This document shows, one piece after another, positions 40,247 to 49,265 of a DNA stretch of 64,000 bases. How positions within the stretch are numbered: the first letter of the stretch is position 1; the number at the start of each line of letters is the position of its first letter. Origin of the DNA: Imhoffiella fuscus (GTDB lineage: Bacteria; Pseudomonadota; Gammaproteobacteria; Chromatiales; Chromatiaceae); NCBI RefSeq assembly GCF_042682685.1, contig NZ_JBHUHX010000004.1:124001-188000 (forward strand), read 5' to 3'. The position numbers were made by a program, and so were the translations under genes. Under the pieces are notes generated by a model. The model made no database searches and had not been told where the DNA came from. It saw only the letters and a list, made by a program, of their open reading frames with translations.

Positions 40247-41812
40247 ATGACCAACGCAGAGAACACATCCGCCGACGTCAAGTCGGCCTCCGGAGCGCCG
40301 CGTCCGAAAGGTCGCTCGCTCGTACTATTGACCTTTATCCTGGCGATCGTCTTCGTCGGTTCCGGCCTCGTCGGTCATGCTCCCTGGAAGCTGCACGAGG
40401 TGCAGAGTCTGGAGGTGGTGCAGGCGATGGCCGACAGCGGCGATCTCGTGGTGCCCATGCAGGCAGGGCAGCCCGCACTCGATACGCCCCCACTCTATGT
40501 CGACACCGCCACCTTGATCACGGAACGGCTGGCGGATGACGTTCCACAGGCCGATGCCGCGCGTGTGACCAGCGGCCTCTTCCTGGCGGTGACATTGCTG
40601 TTCGCCGGACTGCTGGGTCGTCTGACCTGGAAACCGGTCGAGTCCAAGGGCGTGGGGCCGGCCGGGTCCATGACCATCCTGCTCCTGATCGGCACGCTGG
40701 GCCTCTTCTGGTTCGGGCATGACGCGGTCGCCGACAGCGCCCTGCTTGCAGGCGCCACCATGGGGTTGTACGGTCTCCTGCTGTTGCCGAAACGTGTCCT
40801 TTTGGGCGGTCTGTGGTTCGGTACTGGTCTCGGTATCGCCTTCATGGCGAAGGGGCTGCTCTGGCCGGCGATTCTGCTGATCACCGCCCTGGCGATGCCC
40901 TTCCTGGCTACCTGGGGTGGACTGGGTCGACAGATTCGCGGAATTTTCGTCGGACTCTTGTTCGCCGCGCCCTGGCTGCTGTTCTGGCCCTGGCTGCTGC
41001 ATGAGCGCGATCCGCAGCTCTTCGATCAATGGCTGTGGGGCAACACCCTCGACGTCTATCTGAACAACCTCGCCCTCGGGACCCCGGAAGAGAATCTCCG
41101 CTGGCTCTGGACCGGGCTCCTCATCGCCTTCCCGGCCTGGTTGCTGGCCCCCTTGGCGCTGCTGGTGCGTCCCTTCGCCTTCTTCGGTCTGCCCGGTGTG
41201 CGCCTGGCGCTGCTGGTGTCTCTGGTCGGCTGGGTGGTTATGCTGGTTGCCGAGCCGGCCCAACCGATCGATGCACTGATGTTGCTGGTGCCTCTGGCGG
41301 TGCTGGGAGCGGGTGCCGTCACCCGCACGCCGGGCATCCTGGTGCTGCCGATCAAATGGGTCTCCGCGCTCCTGTTCGCCGCCGTGGCCATCGCGCTTTG
41401 GGGGCTGTGGGGCTATTTGCGCTTCGGTGCCCAGCTGCCCGAGATCGAACAGCTGAACGCCTTCATCCCGGCCGACTACAGCTTCATCTTCCAGCCTGGG
41501 CTCTATCTGGTTGCGGCCTTCGCGACCGTCATCTGGCTCTGGATCGTCATGCGTTTCCGTTCGCCCAATCCGTCGGCGCTGCTGGCCTGGCCGGCCGGTG
41601 TCGTCATGGCCTGGGCGTTGCTGACCCTGCATCAGCCTCTGATGGACCAGGTCATCGCCGAGCGTGGCATGATCAAGGAGCCCGTCGTGGGTCAGATCGC
41701 GCTCATCTTCCAGCAGCCGACCGAGGCCGATGCCTCTCCGGCCGCTTCGCAGACCTTGGCGGCGCCCGCCACCGAGCAGTCGCCTGCTGCTCAGGCCGTC
41801 GAAACGCCTTGA
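40247..41812 (+). CDS. GT39/ArnT-like polytopic membrane protein
   Basis: A 521-residue protein with about twelve hydrophobic segments. After the first one (about 24-43) comes KLHEVQSLEVVQAMADSGD-LVVP and then ALDTPPLYVDTATL, which parallels the first loop of GT-C glycosyltransferases such as ArnT (D-E-P-R-Y..., S-G-D-W-V-V-P, K-P-P-L-Y-Y-W). The catalytic Asp of D-E is His here, and the K of K-P-P is Thr, so activity is doubtful or altered. The C-terminal 35 residues are Ala/Pro-rich. It stands alone, starting divergently from the DUF134 operon and ending at a strong bidirectional terminator. Substrate unknown. Confidence 0.75.
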   Translation: MTNAENTSADVKSASGAPRPKGRSLVLLTFILAIVFVGSGLVGHAPWKLHEVQSLEVVQAMADSGDLVVPMQAGQPALDTPPLYVDTATLITERLADDVPQADAARVTSGLFLAVTLLFAGLLGRLTWKPVESKGVGPAGSMTILLLIGTLGLFWFGHDAVADSALLAGATMGLYGLLLLPKRVLLGGLWFGTGLGIAFMAKGLLWPAILLITALAMPFLATWGGLGRQIRGIFVGLLFAAPWLLFWPWLLHERDPQLFDQWLWGNTLDVYLNNLALGTPEENLRWLWTGLLIAFPAWLLAPLALLVRPFAFFGLPGVRLALLVSLVGWVVMLVAEPAQPIDALMLLVPLAVLGAGAVTRTPGILVLPIKWVSALLFAAVAIALWGLWGYLRFGAQLPEIEQLNAFIPADYSFIFQPGLYLVAAFATVIWLWIVMRFRSPNPSALLAWPAGVVMAWALLTLHQPLMDQVIAERGMIKEPVVGQIALIFQQPTEADASPAASQTLAAPATEQSPAAQAVETP

Positions 41813-41819
41813 GCCCTGT

Positions 41820-41848
41820 CCCGGAGGCGCGTTCCACGCGCCTCCGGG
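41820..41848. terminator. bidirectional terminator between convergent genes
   Basis: A perfect 12-bp stem (CCCGGAGGCGCG / CGCGCCTCCGGG) with loop TTCCA, eight bases after the stop of the GT39-like gene and before the end of the convergent histidine kinase gene. It can act in both directions. Confidence 0.65.
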
Positions 41849-41921
41849 TTATCCCTCCTCGATACCCTCTGGTCTGGATGGAGCCGAGGCCGTTCCCTGT
41901 TTTCGCTACGCTGCCCCCAGG

Positions 41922-43949
41922 CTACGCATGTGGCGGGGGCTCGATCCGGGGGAGTTCGATCCTGAATTCGGCGCCTGGATCGCGGTTGACGATCTGGACT
42001 CGACCATCCATGGCGCGAGTGAGGCGTCGGACCAAGGCCAGTCCGATACCGGTTCCAGAGATGGCACGCCGTTTGGCTTCCTCGCCACGATAGAAGAGTC
42101 TGAAGATGCGGTTGCGCTGGCCTCTGGGGATGCCCGGACCGAAATCGCGCACGCTGAGACAGATCCGTTGTCCGCCCCGTGACTCGCATGCGATCCGGAT
42201 GCGACGCTCGGGGGCGTCGGCCGCGAATTTGAGCGCGTTGTCGACCAGGTTGATGAAGATCTGGACGAAGGCATCCGCATCTACCTGGATCCAGCCGGGC
42301 GTCTCGCACGCGATCTCCAGGGTGAACCCAGCCCGCTCGACCTGTGCAGCGACACGCTCGCGCACCGTTCGCATCAGCGCCTCGACGGCGATCGGCTGGA
42401 TCTCTAGGACCAGTGCGTCGCGTCCGATACGGGCGAGTTGCAGCACGTTCGCAATGAGTCGCGACAGACGTTCGCTCTCTTCGTGGATCAGGCGGTAATA
42501 GGTCTGCTTGCGATGTTCGGCGGCGAATCCGACGCTCAGCATCTCGGCATACATGCGGATCGATGTGAGCGGCGTCTTGAGTTCGTGGCTCACCGATGAG
42601 ACGAAGTCCTGTTGCTGACGGACCAGCTCGATCTGTCCCATCCCCAGCCGATACATAAGCCAACCGCCGGCCAGGAGCACCGAGGCCAGGGCTGCTGCCA
42701 TCCAGCCGATGACGGCTGCGCCTGGCGGGTTGGGCAATCGGGTGACGCTGAAGATGAGTTCGAGTCCGCCGAAGGGCTCTTGCATTCGTGTGCGATAGAG
42801 CGGGCTGCCGCTCAGCGCCGGCGTGCCGCTGACGAGGGTGCGTTCCGGTGGCGAGCGGAAGCTGGCGAGCGATTCGCCTCGATAGGTCAGTGTCAGATCG
42901 CAGTTGCGGGCCAGGGCCGTCGTCTCGAAGGTCTCTCCGGCGATCGCCTCCAGGAAGGCCCCTTGCTCGATGAGCGCGCCCTGGATGATGCGCTCGCCGT
43001 CGCGCCAGACGCTGCGGAACAGCAGGAAGTGCCCGCTGTCGAGCCGACCGACCTCCATGGGCTCGATAGCGGTGTCGAAAAGCTGAACGGGGTGTCGGTT
43101 CGACAACTCGGCAACCGGTGCGTTGGGCGTGCTTGCAGTCGCTGGCGGTTCCTCAAGCCCAAGGGTGTCACTCGGTTCGCTCGGTGATGATTTGGCCTGT
43201 GCTGTTTCGGCCTGTTCGCTCAGCTCGGCAGACCGCTTGGCACGTCGCTTTGTGAGCGACGAGACGTCGCTCGTCGCATCCTCGGCGAGTCGCTCGAAGG
43301 CGGCCTGAGAGAGTCGATTGGATGCCGGACGGGGTGATGGGGGCGCGTCGAGCGAATTGTCCTGGGTCCTGTCGTATCGGTAGGCGCTCTGTTCGTTCGC
43401 ATGTCGTTCCAGCTCCGCAGTCTGGATATCGGTCCGAGCGGTGGGGGTGTCGAGTTCGCGCGCGCCGCGCTCGACCAGCCGATTGCCGACCAGGATGTCT
43501 TCGATCCGCTGAGATTGTGCCTGGCGTAGCGCGATCTGGCCCGAGTCGAGCCCGAAATCGGATGGCGATACGCCGGGTTCCGGGACCAGCGGTGAGCTGA
43601 AGCGGCCGTCCGCGCGGACCTGGAACCAGCCGACGAGTCCGGGGATGGCCTGGGTCGCCGTCAGCTCGGACAGTGGCGAGCGGCGAGGATAGGCGCTTGC
43701 GGTCCCGATGACGAAACCATAGTCGTCGATCCCGCGCGATTCCTCGTAGCGAACCAGTTGGGCCAGGGCGCGGTCGATCCGGGCAGCGAATTCCTCGGCG
43801 GCGATCTGTTGCTGGCGGAAGGACTCCCATTTGATCTGGTCGTAGGCCTTGTCGACCAGCAGGAGGCTCGGGATGGCGAGCGCGAGCACGAACGACAGGA
43901 TTCCGAGCCGCAGCCGGGTCCGGGCGTTGCTCATCTCCAGTCCGCTCAT
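41922..43949 (-). CDS. membrane sensor histidine kinase with long extracytoplasmic domain
   Basis: A 675-residue kinase: membrane segment 1 at about 16-32, an extracytoplasmic region of nearly 380 residues, membrane segment 2 at about 415-433, then HisKA with SHELKTPLT (H455) and an HATPase_c domain (VDNALKFAAD for N-box, DFGPGIP for G1, GTGIGLALV for G2). The sensor region contains a polar stretch at about 190-285, probably disordered, so it looks larger than needed for a simple PAS. The start codon overlaps the stop of the response regulator (ATGA at 43946-43949). Signal unknown; the divergent neighbour is a PspA-like gene, which hints at envelope stress. Confidence 0.9.
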   Translation of the reverse strand: MSGLEMSNARTRLRLGILSFVLALAIPSLLLVDKAYDQIKWESFRQQQIAAEEFAARIDRALAQLVRYEESRGIDDYGFVIGTASAYPRRSPLSELTATQAIPGLVGWFQVRADGRFSSPLVPEPGVSPSDFGLDSGQIALRQAQSQRIEDILVGNRLVERGARELDTPTARTDIQTAELERHANEQSAYRYDRTQDNSLDAPPSPRPASNRLSQAAFERLAEDATSDVSSLTKRRAKRSAELSEQAETAQAKSSPSEPSDTLGLEEPPATASTPNAPVAELSNRHPVQLFDTAIEPMEVGRLDSGHFLLFRSVWRDGERIIQGALIEQGAFLEAIAGETFETTALARNCDLTLTYRGESLASFRSPPERTLVSGTPALSGSPLYRTRMQEPFGGLELIFSVTRLPNPPGAAVIGWMAAALASVLLAGGWLMYRLGMGQIELVRQQQDFVSSVSHELKTPLTSIRMYAEMLSVGFAAEHRKQTYYRLIHEESERLSRLIANVLQLARIGRDALVLEIQPIAVEALMRTVRERVAAQVERAGFTLEIACETPGWIQVDADAFVQIFINLVDNALKFAADAPERRIRIACESRGGQRICLSVRDFGPGIPRGQRNRIFRLFYRGEEAKRRAISGTGIGLALVRRLTRAMDGRVQIVNRDPGAEFRIELPRIEPPPHA

Positions 43950-44647
43950 TCGACCAGGCGGTAGCCGACACCGCGCACCGTGATCAGGCGAGACGGATCG
44001 CTCGGGTCCGGTTCGATCTTACGGCGCAGCTTGGCGATATGGATGTCGACGGTGCGTGTCTCCAGACCGCAATCGCGGGCGTATCCCCAGACCTTGTTCA
44101 AGAGTTCCTCGCGCGAGACCGTGCGTCCGCGATGCGCGGCCAGGTAGGCGAGGATGTCCATTTCGCGGCGGGTGAAGAGGAGTTCTTCGTCGCCGCGTCG
44201 TCCGCACAGCGACTGGTTGTCCAGCTCAAGATCGCCGATACGGATCGGCGACTCGGTGTCCTCGCGTCCCTGAGCGCGGCGCAACACGGCCTGGACCCGT
44301 AGAACCAGTTCGGTGACCGAGAAAGGCTTGGAGACATAGTCGTCGGCCCCGAGCCGCAGCCCTTGAATGATGTCGCTGTCCGCGCTTCGGGCAGTCAGCA
44401 TGATGATCGGCTGGGTGCGGTCGACCGCGCGGATGCGGTCGCAGATGGCGAATCCGTCGAGTCCAGGCAACATGATGTCGAGGAGCAGCATGTCGAAGGT
44501 CCCGGTCAGCGCCTTGGCGAGCCCGTTCGGTCCGTCGGAGGCCGTTCCGACCTCGAACCCGTGGTAGACGAAGAGGTCCTCCAGTCCGATGCGGATGGCC
44601 GCTTCGTCCTCGACGATCAGGATGCGCGGCTTGGTCGAGGTGCTCAT
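43946..44647 (-). CDS. OmpR/PhoB-family response regulator
   Basis: A 233-residue regulator with a receiver domain (acidic E13/D14, phosphoacceptor D57 in LLLDIMLPGLDG, K in YVSKPFS) and a winged-helix DNA-binding domain (about 130-233, FTRREMDILAYLAAHRGRTVSR and TVDIHIAKLRRKIE). It is paired with the downstream histidine kinase by a four-base overlap. The frame reaches 44722 but ATG 44647 gives the usual receiver N-terminus. It is divergent from a PspA-like operon, a natural candidate target. Confidence 0.93.
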   Translation of the reverse strand: MSTSTKPRILIVEDEAAIRIGLEDLFVYHGFEVGTASDGPNGLAKALTGTFDMLLLDIMLPGLDGFAICDRIRAVDRTQPIIMLTARSADSDIIQGLRLGADDYVSKPFSVTELVLRVQAVLRRAQGREDTESPIRIGDLELDNQSLCGRRGDEELLFTRREMDILAYLAAHRGRTVSREELLNKVWGYARDCGLETRTVDIHIAKLRRKIEPDPSDPSRLITVRGVGYRLVE

Positions 44648-44791
44648 GGTCGGTGAGAGATGCTCCGGTTTGGGCGCTTTCGGAAGGCTAACACCCGTGC
44701 GTTCTGGCACGGGTAAATTCACTGTAAAAGATGCGTGTCGGGTTTTACCAAACCCTGTCTGGGTGCGTCGCCGCGTTCTCCATAGACTGAA

Positions 44792-44811
44792 ATCGCTATC
44801 ACACGAGCGAT
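44792..44811. promoter_or_regulatory. inverted repeat before the PspA-like gene
   Basis: ATCGCT and AGCGAT, separated by eight bases, lie 15 bases before the start codon at 44827. This could be an operator or an mRNA hairpin close to the ribosome binding site (GGAGG at 44815). Weak evidence by itself. Confidence 0.3.
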
Positions 44812-44826
44812 GTCGGAGGTACGACG

Positions 44827-45372
44827 ATGACGATCCTGTTCCGAATGGCGCGACTGCTGCGCGCCGATATCCATGCGCTGCTCGATCGGTTCGAGGCGCC
44901 CGATCTCATTCTGTCCCAGGCACTGCGCGAGATGGAGCAGTCGCTGGATCGCGGCCGTCAGGAACTGGCGCGACTGGAGCGCGAGTCCAGATGGTTCGCC
45001 GAGCGCGAGGCCGAGTTGCAGCGCCAGGTACGGGACGAGGAGGGGGCGCTGGCCGACTGTCTCGGCGCCGATCAGGACGATCTGGCACGTTCGGTCATCC
45101 GGCGTCGTCTGGAACGCGAGCGCCAGGCCGAATCGGTTCGTCGCGGCGCGGCGCGCATCGCCGAGACCCGCGAGGAGCTGGAGCGAGAGATTGCGGCAAG
45201 GTCGGGGCGTCTCGCCGAGCTGCGCGCCCAGGCCGCGCTCCATGAAGAGACCCGAGCCGAGGATCCGGTGAGTCCGCGTGCGTTCGACCTGGATGCCGTC
45301 TCGGTCGTGCGCGATGCCGATGTCGAGGTCGCCCTGTTGCGCGCCAAGCGCGCACGGGAGTCGCGGTCATGA
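44827..45372 (+). CDS. PspA/IM30-family coiled-coil protein
   Basis: A 181-residue, almost fully helical protein, rich in Arg, Glu and Ala, starting MTILFRMARLLRADIHALLDRFEAPDLILSQALREMEQ. This is the PspA/IM30/ESCRT-III-like start (helix with a D-x-x-E-x-P motif followed by Q-x-x-R-x-M). It is shorter than E. coli PspA (222). Such proteins assemble on the inner membrane and preserve its integrity. GGAGG sits before the ATG. It overlaps the next gene by four bases (ATGA), and is divergent from a two-component system. No pspB/C/F genes are adjacent. Confidence 0.82.
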   Translation: MTILFRMARLLRADIHALLDRFEAPDLILSQALREMEQSLDRGRQELARLERESRWFAEREAELQRQVRDEEGALADCLGADQDDLARSVIRRRLERERQAESVRRGAARIAETREELEREIAARSGRLAELRAQAALHEETRAEDPVSPRAFDLDAVSVVRDADVEVALLRAKRARESRS

Positions 45373-45926
45373 AAGAACCCGGTTTCGGTGAGGGCGTCCT
45401 GGTCGCCCTGGTGGCGGCGATCCTGGGCGCGGCCCTGTTCGACGGCTTGGCCCTGTTGGTTTCGGCGTCTGTCGCGGCGAGCTGGGCGCTCGTTGCGCTC
45501 GGGTTCGGCTATGTCCTCTATCTGCTCGGACGTGCCGATCCCTCGGTGGGGCGTCTGCCGCTGCTTCTGCTCTGGTTGGCCGTCGCCCTGGTGTCCGGGG
45601 CGTTGACCTCGGATCTCGGGATCCTCGCGCTCTCTCAATTGGCCAGCCTCTGGCTGGTGCGTGCGCTCTGTTTCCATGCCGGTCCGGTCGCAGCGGCGAT
45701 GGATCTGGGGCTGTGCCTGCTTGGGGGGCTTGCCGGATTCTGGGCCGCTCAGCGTACCGGAAGCCCATTCCTCGCCATCTGGACCTGCTTCCTCGTCCAG
45801 GCGCTGTTCGTCTACATCCCTCGGCCAATAGGGTCGGGGGCTGTTGCGGACATCGATTCCAACGCCTTCGATCGGGCCGAAAGGGCCGCCGAGCGCGCCT
45901 TGCGCCGCCTCTCCCGGTTCGGATGA
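45369..45926 (+). CDS. polytopic membrane protein of unknown function
   Basis: A 185-residue protein with about five hydrophobic segments in the first 155 residues and a short charged tail (AFDRAERAAERALRRL). I do not recognise the family. The start overlaps the stop of the PspA-like gene, so the two are translated together, and it is likely a membrane partner of that protein. The vWA gene follows 17 bases later on the same strand. Confidence 0.75.
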   Translation: MKEPGFGEGVLVALVAAILGAALFDGLALLVSASVAASWALVALGFGYVLYLLGRADPSVGRLPLLLLWLAVALVSGALTSDLGILALSQLASLWLVRALCFHAGPVAAAMDLGLCLLGGLAGFWAAQRTGSPFLAIWTCFLVQALFVYIPRPIGSGAVADIDSNAFDRAERAAERALRRLSRFG

Positions 45927-45942
45927 GTCCTGGTCTTGGAAC

Positions 45943-47250
45943 ATGAACCGATCGAAGTCACACGCCAAACTCCACATCCAGAGGTCGATCGCTATGAAAT
46001 CGCAGACCATCCGATCCGCTTTCAAGAACAGCCCCGCGCTCAAGACGCGGCTGTTGGCCGTGAGTCTGCTTGGGCTCACCGCCGCTGCTCTGGTCTATTA
46101 CCCGAGTCTCATGTCCGCCGAAAGGGGCGTCCCCGATCAGCCGGTCCAGCAGCCGATGCTCAGCCTGCCGGATACGGCCCAAACGCCGGTCATCGAGGCC
46201 GTTTTCGTGCTCGACACCACCGGCAGCATGGGCGGTCTCATCCAGGCGGCCAAGGACAAGATCTGGTCGATCGCCACCAGTATGGCGTCGGCACGGCCAA
46301 CCCCCGAGATTCGCATGGGGCTCGTCGCCTATCGCGACCGGGGCGATGACTATGTCACCCGGGTGGTCGATCTGTCGTCCGATCTGGATGCGATCCAGGC
46401 CCAGCTCATGCGCTTTCAGGCCCAGGGCGGTGGCGACGGGCCGGAGAGCGTCAATCAGGCGCTGAACGATGCGCTGCACCGAATCGGATGGAGTCAGGGG
46501 ACGGGTGTCTATCGGGTCATCTTCCTGGTCGGCGATGCCGAGGCGCACATGGACTATCAGGACGAGGTGCAGTATCCGGCGATTCTGCAAGAGGCCCGCC
46601 GTCAGGGCGTCCGCATCAACGCCATCCAGTGTGGCGATTTGTCTCGGACGCGGAATCAATGGCAGCAAATCGCCCAACTGGGCGATGGCAGCTATTTCCA
46701 GGTCGGCCAGTCTGGAAGCGCCGTGGCCATCGCTACGCCGTTCGACGAAACCTTGGCTAAGCTCGGCGCCGATCTCGACGACACCCGGATCTATTACGGT
46801 GCGGCGGATGAGCGTGCGCGCAAACGCGAGAAACTGGCCGCGACCAAGGCGGTTCAGGCCGAGGCGTCTGCGGCCAGCCGGGCGCGCCGCGCCGAGTATG
46901 CCGCGACCAAGAGCGGCGCGGCCGGTCTGTTCGGCGATAAGGAGTTGATCGAGGAGGTCTCGACGGGGCGGGTGGCGCTGGAGGATCTGCCAGTCGAGCA
47001 ATTGCCCGAGCCGCTCAAGAGTCTGGAGGTCGAGCAACAGCGTGAGTTGATCGCCAAGCAGGAGGCCAAGCGCGATGCGTTGCGCCAGGAGATTCAGCGG
47101 GTTTCGGCCGAGCGCGCCAAATATCTCAAGGATCGGCTCTCCGAGTCGGGTGCTGCCGAGGCGTCGCTCGACAACAAGATCTTCGGCGCGGTACGCGAGC
47201 AGGCGGCGGATGTGGGTCTTGAATACGACGCTGCGGCACCGGCCTATTGA
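45943..47250 (+). CDS. von Willebrand factor A domain protein, exported or membrane-anchored
   Basis: A 435-residue protein. A basic start and one hydrophobic segment (LLAVSLLGLTAAALVYYP) form a signal peptide or anchor. Residues about 85-300 are a vWA domain with the MIDAS motif DTTGSMG (D-x-T-x-S), a RMGLVAYRDRGDDY block and VIFLVGDAEAHMDY, so metal-dependent ligand binding is expected. The C-terminal third is a charged coiled coil (ELIAKQEAKRDALRQEIQRV). ATG 45943 is listed; ATG 45994 with AGAGG before it is an alternative that fits a signal peptide better. It lies in the PspA-like/membrane protein row. Confidence 0.85.
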   Translation: MNRSKSHAKLHIQRSIAMKSQTIRSAFKNSPALKTRLLAVSLLGLTAAALVYYPSLMSAERGVPDQPVQQPMLSLPDTAQTPVIEAVFVLDTTGSMGGLIQAAKDKIWSIATSMASARPTPEIRMGLVAYRDRGDDYVTRVVDLSSDLDAIQAQLMRFQAQGGGDGPESVNQALNDALHRIGWSQGTGVYRVIFLVGDAEAHMDYQDEVQYPAILQEARRQGVRINAIQCGDLSRTRNQWQQIAQLGDGSYFQVGQSGSAVAIATPFDETLAKLGADLDDTRIYYGAADERARKREKLAATKAVQAEASAASRARRAEYAATKSGAAGLFGDKELIEEVSTGRVALEDLPVEQLPEPLKSLEVEQQRELIAKQEAKRDALRQEIQRVSAERAKYLKDRLSESGAAEASLDNKIFGAVREQAADVGLEYDAAAPAY

Positions 47251-47347
47251 GCATCGACGGGGATGACGCCCCATCTTGACCCCGCAGACCCGTCACGGGA
47301 TAGTGCCGCGCGTTCCCTCCATCCCCTCCATCAAGCGGGTCTGCATC

Positions 47348-48235
47348 ATGTCGACATCCACTCGGGAAAGCGTCTCTCTGGCACTCGGAAGCGGTGGCGC
47401 TCGGGGGCTCGCCCATATCGGAATCATCGAATGGCTGAACGATCACGGCTACCGCATCGCCTCGATCAGCGGCGCATCGATGGGATCCCTGGTCGGAGGC
47501 GTCTATGCCGCTGGCGAACTGGACGCCTACAAACGCTGGGTCTGTTCGCTGGGGCGAACCGATGTGCTGCGGTTTCTCGACTTCGCCTTCAGCGGTGACG
47601 GTCTGCTCAAGGGCGATCGCATCATGGATACGCTGCGTGAGATGGTCGGCGAGTGCGCGATCGAGGATCTCCCGATCAACTTCACGGCGGTCGCGACCGA
47701 TATCGAGCGTCAGCGTGAGGTTTGGATCACCGAGGGACCGCTCTTTGATGCGGTGCGGGCCTCGATCGCCGTGCCCGGTATCTTTACGCCTCATGAGTAT
47801 CAGGGCATGACCCTGGTGGATGGCGGCCTGCTCAATCCGGTTCCGATCGCGCCGACCTTCCGCGATTTCACCGATCTGACCATCGCGGTCAATCTGAACG
47901 CCAAGGCGTCTCGATCGAAGCGGACGGATCCGCCGTCTACGCCCCACAAGTCCGAGCCGGATCGCGGCTATCAGACGCGGATACGGCAGTTTCTCGATGC
48001 GATCGGGGGGAATTCGACGAGTTCGGGGGATTCGCGGTTGGGGGTCTTCGAGCTGACGACGCGTTCCTTCGAGACGATGCAGAACGCCATCGCGGCGACC
48101 AAAATCTCGGCCTATCGGCCCGATGTGCTCATCGATGTACCGCGCGACTCCAGCGCCGCGCACGAATTCCATCGTGCACGGGAGCTCATCGATCTGGGGT
48201 ATTCGCTCGCAGAATCGGCGATGGGGGCTCGCTGA
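47348..48235 (+). CDS. patatin-like phospholipase (RssA type)
   Basis: A 295-residue patatin-family protein. The glycine-rich LALGSGGARGLAHIG oxyanion hole, the nucleophile motif GASMG (S44) and the catalytic Asp in VDGG (D158) form the Ser-Asp dyad, so esterase or phospholipase activity is expected. It is similar in size to E. coli RssA. A Ser/Thr-rich insert lies at about 205-235. The frame opens at 47276, but ATG 47348 starts the usual N-terminus. It is the last gene of the plus-strand row that begins with the PspA-like gene, separated by about 100 bases. Confidence 0.9.
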   Translation: MSTSTRESVSLALGSGGARGLAHIGIIEWLNDHGYRIASISGASMGSLVGGVYAAGELDAYKRWVCSLGRTDVLRFLDFAFSGDGLLKGDRIMDTLREMVGECAIEDLPINFTAVATDIERQREVWITEGPLFDAVRASIAVPGIFTPHEYQGMTLVDGGLLNPVPIAPTFRDFTDLTIAVNLNAKASRSKRTDPPSTPHKSEPDRGYQTRIRQFLDAIGGNSTSSGDSRLGVFELTTRSFETMQNAIAATKISAYRPDVLIDVPRDSSAAHEFHRARELIDLGYSLAESAMGAR

Positions 48236-48283
48236 TGCTGAGTCGCTGAGATCGGGGGCGCGAGCGTTGGTGGATGAGGCGAC

Positions 48284-48676
48284 TCAGTGCGCGGATGCCT
48301 TGATGGCCTCTTCGCGGGTGAAAAAGGCGTTGTCGCGGACGAAGCCGGAGACGATTTCCCTACGTGCCGCCGTGACATGACCTTCGGCATCCCGATCGGC
48401 GATCCAGGACTCTGGCAGACCGTCCAGTACATGGATCGGTGCCAGGGTCCCGTCACTGAAGCGTGACAGCTGATATTCGCCGGTGCTGCGGTTGAGATAG
48501 CCGGGGCGGAACCCGTAGTCTCGATTGTTCTGGCTGATCCCGCGTGTCTGGGCATAGAGCCGGTTTTCGTCACGTAACGACATCTGGGTCAGTGCTCCGC
48601 GCAGGCGTTGTGCGCGCTCGCGGTCGCGCTGTACGTCCTGAGTGATCGTGACGGTCTGAAGCTGTTCGTTGTACAT
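48284..48676 (-). CDS. hypothetical protein
   Basis: A 130-residue soluble protein that I do not recognise. It has a charged helical first half (VQRDRERAQRLRGALTQMSLRDENRL) and a second half with RPGYLNRSTGEYQLSRFSDG and GLPESWIADRDAEGHV, which looks like a small beta domain. No signal peptide or cysteines. ATG 48676 is chosen because GAGGGGTGAAG stands just before it; an upstream ATG at 48691 is in the same frame. It is a single gene, convergent with the patatin gene. Confidence 0.65.
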   Translation of the reverse strand: MYNEQLQTVTITQDVQRDRERAQRLRGALTQMSLRDENRLYAQTRGISQNNRDYGFRPGYLNRSTGEYQLSRFSDGTLAPIHVLDGLPESWIADRDAEGHVTAARREIVSGFVRDNAFFTREEAIKASAH

Positions 48677-48806
48677 GTCTTCACCCCTCATTCGGAGATT
48701 CGGTGGCGGGTCTTTTTGGCACTGTTGAACTAAGCAAACGCACTAAGCAAACCTTGCGCCAGTCTCGCCGAATTCGCATCGTCCAGTGTTGGGCGATGCG
48801 CTTCGT

Positions 48807-49265
48807 CTAGGTTATCGGCAGATTCGTCCGTTCCAGTACCCTCCTGAGCACGAAACTGGAATGTACCCCCGAAACACCGTCGATTCGTGTGATCCTGTTC
48901 AATAAAAGCTCTTGATAGGCATCCATGTCACGAACAATCACCTTAAGTTGGTAATCTGCGTCACGTCCTGTGATCAATAGGCACTCCAGCACCTCGGGCA
49001 TCTCCTGCACGGCCGTCTCGAAACGCTCGAAGCGCTCCGGGGTGTGTCGGTCCATCGAGATGCTGAGAACGACCATGAGGTTGAGCCCCAGCCGTTGGGC
49101 ATCCAGCCAGGCCCGATAGCCACGGATGATGCCGGATTCCTCCAGTGCCCTGACCCGTCTTAGGCAGGGCGAGGGCGAAAGCCCGATACGCTCTGCAAGG
49201 TCCTGATTGCTCATGCGTCCATCCTGTTGGAGTTCTTCCAGGATGCGTCTGTCGTAGCGGTCCAA
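48807..49265 (-). CDS. Lrp/AsnC-family transcriptional regulator
   Basis: A 152-residue Lrp/AsnC protein with an N-terminal winged HTH (DRRILEELQQDGRMSNQDLAERIGLSPSPCLRRVRALEESGII) and a C-terminal RAM/effector domain (about 65-150). Closest in style to the leucine-responsive group. It is divergent from leuA across a 305-base gap, so control of leuA by leucine or another amino acid is a reasonable guess. The start ATG 49265 matches the family N-terminus. Confidence 0.93.
   Translation of the reverse strand: MDRYDRRILEELQQDGRMSNQDLAERIGLSPSPCLRRVRALEESGIIRGYRAWLDAQRLGLNLMVVLSISMDRHTPERFERFETAVQEMPEVLECLLITGRDADYQLKVIVRDMDAYQELLLNRITRIDGVSGVHSSFVLRRVLERTNLPIT

Noticed and set aside
44705..44720. 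TGGCAC followed by an AT-rich stretch before the PspA-like gene, resembling a sigma54 promoter
   Set aside because: The -24 half TGGCAC is present but the expected TTGCA at -12 spacing reads AATTC, so the GC doublet is missing.
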